From assembly GCA_016765375.1 (NCBI GenBank), contig JAESQB010000228.1:1-7488 (forward strand): 7,488 nucleotides of DNA. Reading direction: 5' to 3'. A program made the translations under genes and the position numbers. The stretch comes from Flavobacteriaceae bacterium (GTDB taxonomy: Bacteria; Bacteroidota; Bacteroidia; Flavobacteriales; Flavobacteriaceae). The notes beneath the pieces are model-generated. The model saw only the letters and a program-made list of their open reading frames with translations, did no database searches and had not been told where the DNA came from. Shown in pieces: positions 1 to 7,087 of this stretch. Each line of letters opens with the position of its first letter. Position 1 is the first letter of the stretch.

Positions 1-896
1 AAACCAGCATCGTTAAACGGGCGGTGATGCCCGCCTCTTCCAAAACGATCCAAACGGTAAATCATCATAGGATTCATTTCAGGCATATAGGTTTTAGTAG
101 CTTTATGTACGTATCTGGCCAGTTGTCTGGAGATACCATCAACTTCACCGCCATAAACACGACGTGAAAGGCGTTGTCTTTCGGTTTCGGTTGGGGGTAC
201 GGGCTCAGAGAAAATTCGAAAACTGCGGTTGTCAATCACGCCATCAACACCTGTGATGTTTCCTATCATATCGTTATTGATGATGCCTAAAATATTCCAG
301 TTATTGTCTTTGGCATATTTGGCCAAACCTCTTCCGCCATATAAACCTTGTTCTTCACCGGCAAGGCCTACATAAATAATACTGTTTTCAAATGTGTATT
401 TCGATAAAACCCGAGCCGCTTCAATAGTACCCGCCATGCCACTGGCATTGTCATTGGCACCTGGAGAATCTGATGTAAAATCGTTACTCTTGGAAACTCT
501 GGAGTCGATATCCCCACTCATGATAATAAAGTTGTTGGGGTATTTTGTGCCGCGCTGAATGGCCACCACATTATTTATCCAGACATCGTGTGGGAGTCGT
601 CCGCGTTCGTTTTTCTCAAAAAAATTCTTTTGATAAAACACCTCTAAACAGGCATTGCAATTTTCAGAAATACTCTCGAATTCACTCTTTATCCAACGTC
701 TTGCTGCCCCTATACCTCTGGTTTTAGAAACCGTATCGCTTAAGGTGTGTCGCGTGCCAAAATTGGTAAGTATGGTGATGTCTTCTTTAATGCGTTCTGC
801 TGAAACGGCATCAATAATATCGTATATTTTTTGATCGGTTTGTGCACTTATGGAAAGTGATATTAAGAATAGGGTTATGGCAAGTATTTTTTTCAT
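1..896 (-). CDS. M28-family zinc metallopeptidase, exported; C-terminus beyond the window
   Basis: I translated this directly; 298 codons are visible and the frame stays open to the window edge, so the C-terminus is missing. The start at 894-896 gives a signal peptide, MKKILAITLFLISLSISAQ, with likely cleavage after Ala18, so the enzyme is probably exported. The M28 (aminopeptidase-like) metal site is recognisable: SGDIDS (129-132 core), GANDNASG with the bridging Asp149, AGEEQGLYGG with the catalytic base Glu181 and zinc ligand Glu182, INNDMIG with Asp209, and GGHHRPFNDAG with probable ligand His291. Asp129 stands where the family usually has its first zinc-binding His (the GGHxDS motif). 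Cys80 and Cys83 could form a disulfide. The gene follows the beta-propeller gene by 23 bases and is probably cotranscribed with it. The family is clear; the substrate is unknown. Confidence 0.9.
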   Translation of the reverse strand, partial: MKKILAITLFLISLSISAQTDQKIYDIIDAVSAERIKEDITILTNFGTRHTLSDTVSKTRGIGAARRWIKSEFESISENCNACLEVFYQKNFFEKNERGRLPHDVWINNVVAIQRGTKYPNNFIIMSGDIDSRVSKSNDFTSDSPGANDNASGMAGTIEAARVLSKYTFENSIIYVGLAGEEQGLYGGRGLAKYAKDNNWNILGIINNDMIGNITGVDGVIDNRSFRIFSEPVPPTETERQRLSRRVYGGEVDGISRQLARYVHKATKTYMPEMNPMMIYRLDRFGRGGHHRPFNDAG

Positions 897-919
897 CTTG
901 AGTTTTATTTTTTTAAAAA

Positions 920-1777
920 TTATATTTTTTGGGCGACCAAAGCCAATTTTGTACCATCCGGACTTACAGAAAGGCGAGAAATGTTTTTTAATCCAAAGTT
1001 TTTTATCGAAACTATTTTAACCCAATTGATATCGGCCTTAGGCGTGTATTTGTATAGGGTACTTCCTTTTCCCATTAGGATGGTGCCGTTTGGCATCCAG
1101 CACATGTCTTCGCTACCATCGGGGGTATTGGCAATATCCACCTTAACTCCAGTTAATGGATTTAGAGATCTTATTACCCAATCTTCTTTTTCTTTGCTTA
1201 CATAACTTATCAGTTCAGTATTCGGAATTTTATGTAATGACCTGCCAATCTTACTATCTATTACGGTGTTGCTGTTGTTTTTAAGATCAGAAACAACAAG
1301 GGTAGGCGGGTTTCCCAATACAAATGAAATAAAAATATTTTCTGAAATCCAAGTGTGATAACCAATTTTTAAATCGTTGACAAGCGGTGTAGAAACTCCC
1401 GTTTTTTTATCGTAGCTGTATAAGAGTTGCTTACCGTCAGGATCTAAGCGTATGGCCGAAACCGCATTTTTTGAGGGTATTTGTAGAGGTGAATATTCGC
1501 CACCCTGGGTATCGGAGAGCCAAGTTTTATTGCCAGTTTTTATATCGTATTGGAGGATGTCGGTTTGTTTATTTCTAGTTGAAGAAAATAATACAGTTGA
1601 ATTATCTATAAACGAAGGCTGGTTGTCATAACCTTCATTATCAGATATATTAATAAGATTTGATATGCTTATGTTGCCCTCTTTTATCGAAATGTCAAAC
1701 AAAAAAACGTCGGTATTGGGTTGTGCAAATACAGCGGTACTAAATAAAAAAATAAAAATTAGAAAAAAGGATTTCAT
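920..1777 (-). CDS. Exported PD40/TolB-like beta-propeller protein
   Basis: The 285-residue protein starts with a signal peptide, MKSFFLIFIFLFSTAVFA, with a likely cut after Ala18, so it is probably periplasmic or secreted. The rest is built from repeated propeller blades. The clearest are residues 50-81 (QPSF...VLFSSTR...DILQYDIKTG), 94-127 (SPLQI...LDPDGKQLLYSYDKKTG) and 266-283 (SRLSVSPDGTKLALVA). The SPDG-type turns are characteristic of PD40/TolB-N repeats. About six blades fit the length. No catalytic motif is visible, so it may be a binding or scaffold protein. It is shorter than TolB and has no Tol-Pal neighbours, so I do not call it TolB. It heads a probable two-gene unit with the M28 peptidase, and a promoter-like element lies about 35 bases upstream. 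A joint role in peptide handling is inference only. Confidence 0.82.
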   Translation of the reverse strand: MKSFFLIFIFLFSTAVFAQPNTDVFLFDISIKEGNISISNLINISDNEGYDNQPSFIDNSTVLFSSTRNKQTDILQYDIKTGNKTWLSDTQGGEYSPLQIPSKNAVSAIRLDPDGKQLLYSYDKKTGVSTPLVNDLKIGYHTWISENIFISFVLGNPPTLVVSDLKNNSNTVIDSKIGRSLHKIPNTELISYVSKEKEDWVIRSLNPLTGVKVDIANTPDGSEDMCWMPNGTILMGKGSTLYKYTPKADINWVKIVSIKNFGLKNISRLSVSPDGTKLALVAQKI

Positions 1778-1811
1778 TGAGCTTGGTTTTTTTAAATAAG
1801 TTCTAAATGTA

Positions 1812-1819
1812 CAAAAATA
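1812..1819 (-). promoter_or_regulatory. Bacteroidota-type -7 promoter element
   Basis: On the minus strand this reads TATTTTTG, an exact match to the Bacteroidota -7 consensus TAnnTTTG. It lies 34 bases before the start codon of the propeller gene, which would leave a short leader of about 28 bases. I found no good TTTG-type -33 box at the expected spacing, so this is a probable rather than a certain promoter. No convincing terminator lies between the decarboxylase stop (1876) and this element, so read-through from the decarboxylase is also possible. Confidence 0.45.
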
Positions 1820-1875
1820 GTTTAAAGGAGTTTTGTGAGTGGTTGAGTGAATGGGAGTACGAGTATTGGTAAAAA

Positions 1876-3339
1876 CTATGCCGCATTAATACTATGGGCT
1901 TTAAGCTTAATTACTTTAAGTAAATCGTTTAAATGATCTATTGTAGTAAATGGGTTCATTATGGTGGTTCTCAAATAGTGAACCCCTTTTAAGGCGGTTT
2001 CAACAATATAAAACTCACCATCTTCTAAGAGTTGTTCTCTAATATTTCTGTTTAGAACGTTTTGTTCATTTAAATTGAGGTTTTCAGAACAAAACCTAAA
2101 ACAAACGATATTGGTTTGGGGTTCTAATGCCAGCTCAAAATTAGGTGAGATTTTAATGCGTTTGGCAAATTCATGTCCAAGGTCGTAAAGGGAGGTCACA
2201 TAGTCATCAAAAATTGAGATTCCGTAAGTTTTAATAACGGCATACCAATGAATGCTCATCATGTTTTTGGTACATTCAAAAGTGCGTTTTGCCATATTGT
2301 ACCAGTCTTCATCTTCAGATTGTTGCAATAAATAATCGGCCTTTTGGCTAAAAGTTGCATGCGAGTGTTCGGTATTTTTATACAATAATGCCGTAGTGAT
2401 ATTAGGAAGCATCATCATTTTATGACCATCAATAATTACAGAGTCTGCTGTGTCGATACCTTTTAATAGGTATTTGTATTTTTCAGAAAAAATGGCAGCT
2501 CCACCGTGAGCCCCATCAACATGAAACCAAATGTTTTTAGACCTGCTAAATTCCCCTATAGTATCTAGGCTGTCGTAACTACCTGTTGCCGTTGAAGGCG
2601 CAGAACCCACTATAGCAAAAATATGTATGCCCTTTGCTTTGGCTTTTTGATATTGGTCTTCTAACTGAGCCGTGTCCATATTAAAATTCTCGGTCACCGG
2701 AATTTTTATAACGCCTTGTTCTCCCAATCCCATAATGCGTGCTGCCCTGTCAACACAATAATGAGCTTGTTCTGAAACCATGATGCCTAACTGTTTTTTA
2801 TTTCCATTCTGCCAAACATCGTCGGGAACCATTATTTGTCTTGCCGTGAGTAAAGCTGTTAGGGTGGCTAGTGTGCCTCCCGAGGTTAAAAAGCCCCCCG
2901 AATTTTTTGAATAACCAATGGCCTTGCAAATTATTTTCGCGATAATATGCTCCATGACCGATGAAACTTTACCCATTTCATAAACCGCAGAACCATTGCT
3001 TAGTAGCCCTGCTAAAGTATTTGATAAAGCGGTAAGGGGTAGGGCAGGTGCTACCTGATGTCCTATGTATTTGAGATTGTGTATATGTATTGACCTTTGA
3101 GTGATATTAGAAAATAGATCTTCAACATCGCCACTCTCTAAAAAATCCAACCAAAATTGGCGCTCCCCTTCAGGGGTTTTCCACTGTATAGTGGTCTTGC
3201 TTTTTCCTTTAAGGCTCTTGTCTAAATGATTGCTTAATTGGTTGATAAGTTGGTGGCCCTGCTCTCTAAATGTATCCGGATTATAGGCTTTTTTTAGCGC
3301 AGAATTTGTCATTAAATCGAGTTTTAAAATTGAATTCAT
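1876..3339 (-). CDS. Group II pyridoxal-phosphate-dependent amino-acid decarboxylase
   Basis: This 487-residue cytosolic fold-type I PLP enzyme resembles glutamate, aromatic-amino-acid and diaminobutyrate decarboxylases. Visible motifs are the phosphate-binding SGGTLATLTAL (153-163), SEQAHYCVDRAA with the PLP-stacking His193, FHVDGAHGG with Asp274 facing the pyridine nitrogen, and IIDGHKMMMLP with Lys307 as the Schiff-base lysine. The C-terminal YLRTTIMNPFTT (455-466) is also typical. The lysine motif is DGHKM rather than the usual D-x-HKW, and Asp197 replaces the Lys common after the stacking His, so I leave the substrate open. The reaction would be an L-amino acid going to an amine plus CO2. 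The first ATG (3337-3339) lies in a perfect hairpin. Met10 (3310-3312) is an alternative start that still precedes the conserved AYNPDTF region. The gene is single, with a terminator upstream of it. Confidence 0.9.
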   Translation of the reverse strand: MNSILKLDLMTNSALKKAYNPDTFREQGHQLINQLSNHLDKSLKGKSKTTIQWKTPEGERQFWLDFLESGDVEDLFSNITQRSIHIHNLKYIGHQVAPALPLTALSNTLAGLLSNGSAVYEMGKVSSVMEHIIAKIICKAIGYSKNSGGFLTSGGTLATLTALLTARQIMVPDDVWQNGNKKQLGIMVSEQAHYCVDRAARIMGLGEQGVIKIPVTENFNMDTAQLEDQYQKAKAKGIHIFAIVGSAPSTATGSYDSLDTIGEFSRSKNIWFHVDGAHGGAAIFSEKYKYLLKGIDTADSVIIDGHKMMMLPNITTALLYKNTEHSHATFSQKADYLLQQSEDEDWYNMAKRTFECTKNMMSIHWYAVIKTYGISIFDDYVTSLYDLGHEFAKRIKISPNFELALEPQTNIVCFRFCSENLNLNEQNVLNRNIREQLLEDGEFYIVETALKGVHYLRTTIMNPFTTIDHLNDLLKVIKLKAHSINAA

Positions 3340-3365
3340 CTTAGAAAAAGTAAGATGAATTCAAT
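3329..3365 (-). promoter_or_regulatory. Perfect 15-bp inverted repeat enclosing the decarboxylase start codon
   Basis: Positions 3329-3343 and 3351-3365 are exact reverse complements, separated by a 7-base loop (gaaaaag on the plus strand). After a two-base mismatch, five further pairs (3322-3326 with 3368-3372) extend the stem. On the transcript the downstream arm contains the annotated ATG (3337-3339), so folding would hide the start codon. The arm is followed by UUUU and then an AT-rich stretch. It could be a translation-blocking hairpin, a weak attenuator if the true start is Met10 at 3312, a stabilising 5'-end hairpin, or a DNA operator for a dimeric regulator. The symmetry is certain; the role is inference. 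Confidence 0.75.
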
Positions 3366-3367
3366 GA

Positions 3368-3375
3368 TAAAAGTA
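3368..3375 (-). promoter_or_regulatory. Possible -7 promoter element for the decarboxylase
   Basis: The minus strand reads TACTTTTA, matching TAnnTTTG at every position except the final G. It lies between the fad-operon terminator and the decarboxylase, where a promoter is needed. Transcription would begin near 3362, so the hairpin would sit at the very 5' end of the mRNA. No clear -33 element was found, so this is tentative. Confidence 0.25.
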
Positions 3376-3410
3376 CGCTAGTTTATACCACTTTACTACT
3401 AAAATGACAC

Positions 3411-3437
3411 AAAAAATCGCCTTAGATTATAAGGCGA
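3411..3437 (-). terminator. Intrinsic terminator of the fad operon
   Basis: The 8-bp arms 3417-3424 and 3430-3437 (tcgcctta / taaggcga on the plus strand) are perfect reverse complements with a 5-base loop. On the minus-strand transcript the stem is followed directly by six U residues (3416-3411). It lies about 60 bases after the acyl-CoA dehydrogenase stop. It isolates the beta-oxidation genes from the decarboxylase, which therefore needs its own promoter. Confidence 0.88.
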
Positions 3438-3496
3438 CCTTTCAAATAATTAAAAATAAAAATAACTCTAAATTTAAGAATAAATGTTTTTTCTTT

Positions 3497-5299
3497 TTAA
3501 AAACAGTAGCGATTTTCTTTACTTAGTTTTTCGGAAATACTTTCACGAAGCGCAACCACGTTGGGAATATTTTGATATTTTGTAAATCGTTTTAAGCCCA
3601 TAAGCATCATGCGTTGTTCATCACCTTCAGCAAAGGAAACGATTCCCTCTTTTGCATTTTTGATGATAATTTCTACCGCATTATAGAGGTAAAGTTTGGC
3701 CATTTCAATTTGGGTTTTTTGTGAATCTTCCCCAAAACGTTTTGCATTTTTTTCGGCGCGAAGTATGGTAGATTCTGCCATATATACTTCTATTAATATG
3801 TTTGAGGCCGCTAAGAGCAGTTGTTGGTGTTCTTCCAATTCCGGCCCATATTTCTGTATTGCTGCTCCCGAAACCATTAAAAAGACTTTTTTTAATTTTA
3901 TAATCAGTTCTTTTTCTTCTGAAAACAACTCGGAATAATCTGGAGTTTCAAATGAGGGAATACCTGTGAGTTCTTCAACAACGGCCATGGCTGGTCCTAT
4001 CAAATCCACATGACCTTTCATGGCTTTTTTAATAAGCATACCCACGGCCAACATGCGGTTTATCTCGTTGGTGCCTTCGTAAATACGTGTTATTCGGGCA
4101 TCCCTCCAAGCGGCTTCCATAGGGGTTTCTTCTGAAAAGCCCATGCCTCCAAATATTTGAATGCCTTCATCGGCACCATTTTGAATATCTTCTGAAACGG
4201 CTACTTTTAATAAGGAACACTCAATGGCAAATTCTTCCACCCCTTTTAGTTCGGCTTCTTGGTGCGTAATGCCTTGTTCTTTTCTTGCTGTTATGCGGTC
4301 TTCAATATTTTTTGCAGCCCTGTAGCAAGCCGATTCTCCAGCATAGGCATTGGTAGCCATCTCGGCGAGTTTGTATTTTATAGCGCCAAACTCTGCAATA
4401 GGGGTTTTAAATTGTTTGCGTTCGTTGGCATATTGTACCGCCAAACTTGTAATGCTTCTTTGAGAACCTAAACAGCCTACTGCCAATTTAATACGACCTA
4501 TATTAAGGGCGTTCATTGCAATCTTAAAACCCATACCTCTTTCTGAAAGCAAGTTTTCAACAGGAACTACGGTATCGTTAAAAAATACCTGACGGGTGGA
4601 GGAGCCTCTAATGCCTAGTTTGTGTTCTTCTTCACCCAAGCTAATGCCATTATTAGGGTCGTTTTCGACGATAAAACCTGAGATATATTTATCGTCTTCA
4701 ATACGTGCAAAAACTATAAGAAGTTTACAAAAACCTGCATTGGTTATCCACATTTTTTGCCCGTTAATTTTATAATGGGTGCCATCGTCAGAGAGGGTAG
4801 CCGTTGTTTTACCAGAATTGGCATCACTACCGGCACTTGGTTCGGTAAGGCAATAAGACCCAAACCATTCTCCAGAGGTTAGTTTCGGTAAATATTTTTT
4901 CTTTTGAGCTTCGGTGCCATAAAGGGCAATAGGCATGGTTCCTATTCCTGTATGTGCCCCAAAGGCTGTGCTAAAGGAGCCCGAGCCGTCTGAAATGCAA
5001 TCGGTTACTAACATGCTTGACACAAAATCCATGCCCATGCCACCATAGGCTTCAGGAACACTAACGCCTAAAAAACCAAGTTCTCCTGCTTTCTCCATAG
5101 TTTTTACGATACAGGCATAGTCTTTTTTTTCAAACTTAGGATTGTTTTGAATGACTTCACGTTCATTGAATTCGGATACGGCATCACGCATCATTTTCTG
5201 CTCTTCATTGAAATCTTCGGGGGTGAAAACTGATTCGCATGGGGTCTCTTTTACAATAAATTGCCCGCCTCTTATCATGTCTTTGTTTGTGTCTTCCAT
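3497..5299 (-). CDS. fadE: Acyl-CoA dehydrogenase, FadE type (long, VLCAD-like)
   Basis: This FAD enzyme oxidises acyl-CoA to trans-2-enoyl-CoA, the first step of beta-oxidation. At 600 residues it matches the long two-part form (VLCAD/ACAD9 and Bacillus FadE) rather than the roughly 380-residue short forms. The dehydrogenase core covers about residues 30-425. It shows the FAD/substrate signature YCLTEPSAGSDA (149-160), KMWITNAG (182-189), ERKQF (293-297), IQIFGGMGFS (380-389) and ARITRIYEGTNEI (401-413), in which Glu408 is the expected catalytic base. Residues from about 430 to 600 form the extra helical C-terminal domain. The start at 5297-5299 is a few residues before the conserved RGGQFIVKET segment. 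It is the last gene of the fad operon, separated from fadA by 171 bases filled with short repeats and followed by a strong terminator. Confidence 0.95.
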   Translation of the reverse strand: MEDTNKDMIRGGQFIVKETPCESVFTPEDFNEEQKMMRDAVSEFNEREVIQNNPKFEKKDYACIVKTMEKAGELGFLGVSVPEAYGGMGMDFVSSMLVTDCISDGSGSFSTAFGAHTGIGTMPIALYGTEAQKKKYLPKLTSGEWFGSYCLTEPSAGSDANSGKTTATLSDDGTHYKINGQKMWITNAGFCKLLIVFARIEDDKYISGFIVENDPNNGISLGEEEHKLGIRGSSTRQVFFNDTVVPVENLLSERGMGFKIAMNALNIGRIKLAVGCLGSQRSITSLAVQYANERKQFKTPIAEFGAIKYKLAEMATNAYAGESACYRAAKNIEDRITARKEQGITHQEAELKGVEEFAIECSLLKVAVSEDIQNGADEGIQIFGGMGFSEETPMEAAWRDARITRIYEGTNEINRMLAVGMLIKKAMKGHVDLIGPAMAVVEELTGIPSFETPDYSELFSEEKELIIKLKKVFLMVSGAAIQKYGPELEEHQQLLLAASNILIEVYMAESTILRAEKNAKRFGEDSQKTQIEMAKLYLYNAVEIIIKNAKEGIVSFAEGDEQRMMLMGLKRFTKYQNIPNVVALRESISEKLSKENRYCF

Positions 5300-5315
5300 G
5301 TTTTATTTTTATTTT

Positions 5316-5336
5316 AAGAATCAAGAGCCAAGAGCC
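5316..5336. repeat. Heptamer array A (3 x 7, unit AAGAGCC)
   Basis: Three exactly in-register 7-base units read aagaatc, aagagcc, aagagcc on the plus strand. They lie 16 bases upstream of the fadE start codon on the transcribed side. The first unit differs by two bases and resembles the TAGAATC units that flank the four-helix gene. Seven-base periodicity in non-coding DNA cannot reflect codons. Confidence 0.7.
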
Positions 5337-5359
5337 ATGACTTTAATGGTAAGTCCGGA

Positions 5360-5375
5360 TTGAAATCTTGAAATC
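5360..5375. repeat. Tandem 8-base duplication (2 x TTGAAATC)
   Basis: Two exact copies of ttgaaatc lie side by side in the middle of the fadA-fadE gap, between heptamer arrays A and B. The period is eight, so this is kept apart from the heptamers. With only two copies, chance cannot be excluded. Confidence 0.4.
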
Positions 5376-5400
5376 ATTTTTTGTATTTGTTTTATTTTCA

Positions 5401-5425
5401 CTAGCCACTAGCCACTAGCCATTAG
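5401..5425. repeat. Heptamer array B (3+ x 7, unit CTAGCCA)
   Basis: Three identical ctagcca units run from 5401 to 5421, followed by a partial degenerate unit (ttag). The unit shares the five bases AGCCA, in the same register, with array A (agAGCCA). The transcribed strand reads TGGCTAG repeated. It sits in the gap between fadA and fadE and has no open reading frame. Confidence 0.85.
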
Positions 5426-5433
5426 TTTTTTTT

Positions 5434-5468
5434 CTTTTCACTTTTCACTTTTGCCTTCTCACTTTTTT
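5434..5468. repeat. Heptamer array C (5 x 7, unit CTTTTCA)
   Basis: Five consecutive in-register 7-base units read cttttca, cttttca, cttttgc, cttctca, ctttttt on the plus strand. They span exactly 35 bases and end two bases from the fadA stop codon. The transcribed strand is A/G-rich (TGAAAAG repeated). Because the unit is low in complexity, it is the array most likely to be simple pyrimidine bias, but the exact register argues for repeat expansion. Confidence 0.65.
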
Positions 5469-5470
5469 CC

Positions 5471-6664
5471 CTAATTAAGAAATTCAAAAATTCCAGCTGC
5501 GCCTTGTCCTGTACCTACACACATGGTCACCATGCCATATTTTCCTTTCATATCGCGTTTTCGCATTTCATCAAAGAGTTGTACCGAAAGCTTTGTTCCT
5601 GTACATCCCAAAGGATGCCCTAATGCTATAGCGCCTCCGTTAACGTTGATGATGTCTTGATCGAGACCTAACTCACGAATCACTGCTAAGGATTGAGAAG
5701 CAAAGGCTTCGTTAAGTTCAATAAGGGCGATATCGTCTTGTTTTAAGCCTGCTTGTTTTAAGGCTTTAGGAATGGCTTTTACAGGGCCAATACCCATAAT
5801 ACGAGGTTCTACCCCTGCAGCTGCATAATTAACCAGTCTGGCTATGGGTTCTAAGTTGAGTTCTTTTACCATTTCTTCACTCATGACCATCACAAAGGCA
5901 GCACCATCACTCATTTGTGAAGAATTTCCTGCGGTTACACTTCCACCGGCAGCAAAAACAGGACGAAGCTTATTGAGCACCGCCGTATTGGTTCCTGCTC
6001 GTGGACCTTCATCTTTATTTACTGTGTAGCTTTTTGTAACCCTTTTTCCGTTTTCATCAACATAAGTTTGTTCAATAGTAATGGGAACAATTTGATCTTG
6101 AAACCGATCTTCAGCTTGTGCTTTTAAAGCTTTCATATGCGAATTATAGGAAAATTCATCTTGATCTTCGCGCGAAATATTAAACTGCTTGGCAACTGCT
6201 TCAGCAGTTAAACCCATGCCCCAATAGTAATCTTCATTTCCTTCTTTAGCGACAGCGTAATCGGGCGTGGGTTTATAACCTCCCATGGGGATAAAACTCA
6301 TGCTTTCTACACCTCCTGCAATAATACAATCGGCCATTCCCGATTGAATCTTGGCAGTTGCAATGCCAATAGTTTCTATGCCCGAAGCACAATACCGGTT
6401 TACAGTAACCCCAGGAACATCTTCTATTTTTAATCCCATTAAAGAAATTAACCGCCCCATGTTTAAGCCTTGCTCGGCCTCAGGCATGGCATTTCCAACA
6501 ATAACATCGTCAATACGTTTTTTGTCCAATTGGGGCAATTCCTTCATCATATGTTCGATGGTTTCAGCCGCAAGCTCGTCTGGTCTTTTAAATCTGAATA
6601 CGCCTTTTGGTGCTTTTCCAACTGCGGTTCTGTAGGCTTTTACTATGTATGCGGTCTTATTCAT
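5471..6664 (-). CDS. fadA: Acetyl-CoA C-acyltransferase (3-ketoacyl-CoA thiolase)
   Basis: This thiolase of normal length (397 residues) cleaves 3-ketoacyl-CoA with CoA to release acetyl-CoA and a shortened acyl-CoA, the last step of each beta-oxidation turn. The nucleophilic cysteine is Cys92 in [11 protein letters not shown]. The NEAFA motif is at 318-322, [16 protein letters not shown] (343-358) carries His350, and [11 protein letters not shown] (381-391) carries the proton-shuttling Cys382. All catalytic residues are intact. The start at 6662-6664 gives the expected N-terminus [17 protein letters not shown]. It is the biosynthetic/degradative type II fold by motif; degradative use follows from its position between fadN and fadE. 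The 59-base gap upstream separates it from the S23-type gene and contains TCTAG repeats. No separate promoter was found, so cotranscription with fadN is likely. Confidence 0.95.
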   Translation of the reverse strand: MNKTAYIVKAYRTAVGKAPKGVFRFKRPDELAAETIEHMMKELPQLDKKRIDDVIVGNAMPEAEQGLNMGRLISLMGLKIEDVPGVTVNRYCASGIETIGIATAKIQSGMADCIIAGGVESMSFIPMGGYKPTPDYAVAKEGNEDYYWGMGLTAEAVAKQFNISREDQDEFSYNSHMKALKAQAEDRFQDQIVPITIEQTYVDENGKRVTKSYTVNKDEGPRAGTNTAVLNKLRPVFAAGGSVTAGNSSQMSDGAAFVMVMSEEMVKELNLEPIARLVNYAAAGVEPRIMGIGPVKAIPKALKQAGLKQDDIALIELNEAFASQSLAVIRELGLDQDIINVNGGAIALGHPLGCTGTKLSVQLFDEMRKRDMKGKYGMVTMCVGTGQGAAGIFEFLN

Positions 6665-6695
6665 AATTTTAAATTTTGTTATGAAAACAAGAGAT

Positions 6696-6724
6696 TAGAA
6701 TCTAGATATCTAGAAACTAGATTT
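6696..6724. repeat. TCTAG-type heptamer array, fadA side of the four-helix gene
   Basis: TAG triplets recur at 6696, 6703, 6711 and 6718 (spacings 7, 8, 7) within units such as tagaatc and tagaaac. Positions 6701-6714 form a perfect 14-base palindrome, tctagatatctaga. Positions 6711-6724 (tagaaactagattt) are the exact reverse complement of 7110-7123 on the other side of the four-helix gene. The array touches the stop codon of that gene (6724-6726). Confidence 0.75.
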
Positions 6725-7083
6725 TATTCTTTTAAGTTATCTAAAAACGAACCAGTCATTTTTTGAATTTGTAAAATCTCATTTTCAAGTTCTTCAAATT
6801 TGTTTTTATTTAAATAATTTTCATTATAAGCTATAATTAATTGAGTTTCCCACTCAAAGGCAGAACCTAAACTATTTTCTAAGTATTTTTTAAAATGTCT
6901 ACTTGTGCTTTTACTTGTACCCTCAGCAATATTTGAAGGTATGGAAACAGCACTTCTATTCATTTGACTGACTAAGTTATATTTTTCAAAATCAGGAAAA
7001 GTTCTTGTTAGTTTATAATTATAACTAGCAAGCTCAATTCCCTTTTGCCAAATTTTTAATTTTTTAAAGTTATGCCTTCCCAT
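6724..7083 (-). CDS. Four-helix-bundle protein, 23S rRNA intervening-sequence (S23) family
   Basis: This 119-residue protein matches the S23/IVS four-helix-bundle family, whose members occur in 23S rRNA intervening sequences and, as relatives, beside diversity-generating retroelements. Visible hallmarks are an N-terminal FKKLKIWQKGIELA helix (6-19), LVSQMNRSAVSIPSNIAEG (37-55), the central YLENSLGSAFEWETQL helix (57-72) and a C-terminal helix of about residues 92-118. Its molecular function is not settled; nucleic-acid or rRNA binding is a family-level idea. Here it is not in an rRNA gene and no reverse transcriptase is near. It interrupts a fadN-fadA pair. By hand count its G+C is about 26% (93 of 360 bases), whereas sampled fadA lines give 38-50%. 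TCTAG repeats flank both sides, which suggests later arrival as a small module. Confidence 0.88.
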   Translation of the reverse strand: MGRHNFKKLKIWQKGIELASYNYKLTRTFPDFEKYNLVSQMNRSAVSIPSNIAEGTSKSTSRHFKKYLENSLGSAFEWETQLIIAYNENYLNKNKFEELENEILQIQKMTGSFLDNLKE

Positions 7084-7087
7084 TTTG

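Noticed and set aside
545..727. Plus-strand open frame of 60 codons
   Set aside because: It lies opposite the M28 peptidase coding sequence, has no recognisable motif and no promoter or start signal.
981..1205. Plus-strand open frame of 74 codons
   Set aside because: It is antisense to the propeller gene; the hydrophobic composition is a reflection of the opposite strand.
920..1777. TolB of the Tol-Pal system
   Set aside because: It is too short, lacks the TolB N-terminal domain and has no tol or pal neighbours.
1826..1870. Repeated ACTC motifs after the decarboxylase stop (minus strand) as a heptamer array or terminator
   Set aside because: The spacings are irregular (about 6, 8 and 10), and no stem followed by a U-run can be drawn.
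5316..5468. CRISPR array
   Set aside because: The units are only seven bases long and directly tandem, without spacers, and no cas gene is present.
6351..6766. Two overlapping plus-strand open frames
   Set aside because: Both are antisense to the intact thiolase gene, and one crosses the TCTAG repeats; neither resembles a protein family.
6724..7083. Accessory gene of a diversity-generating retroelement
   Set aside because: The protein is related to the Avd family, but there is no reverse transcriptase and no template/variable repeat pair in the window.
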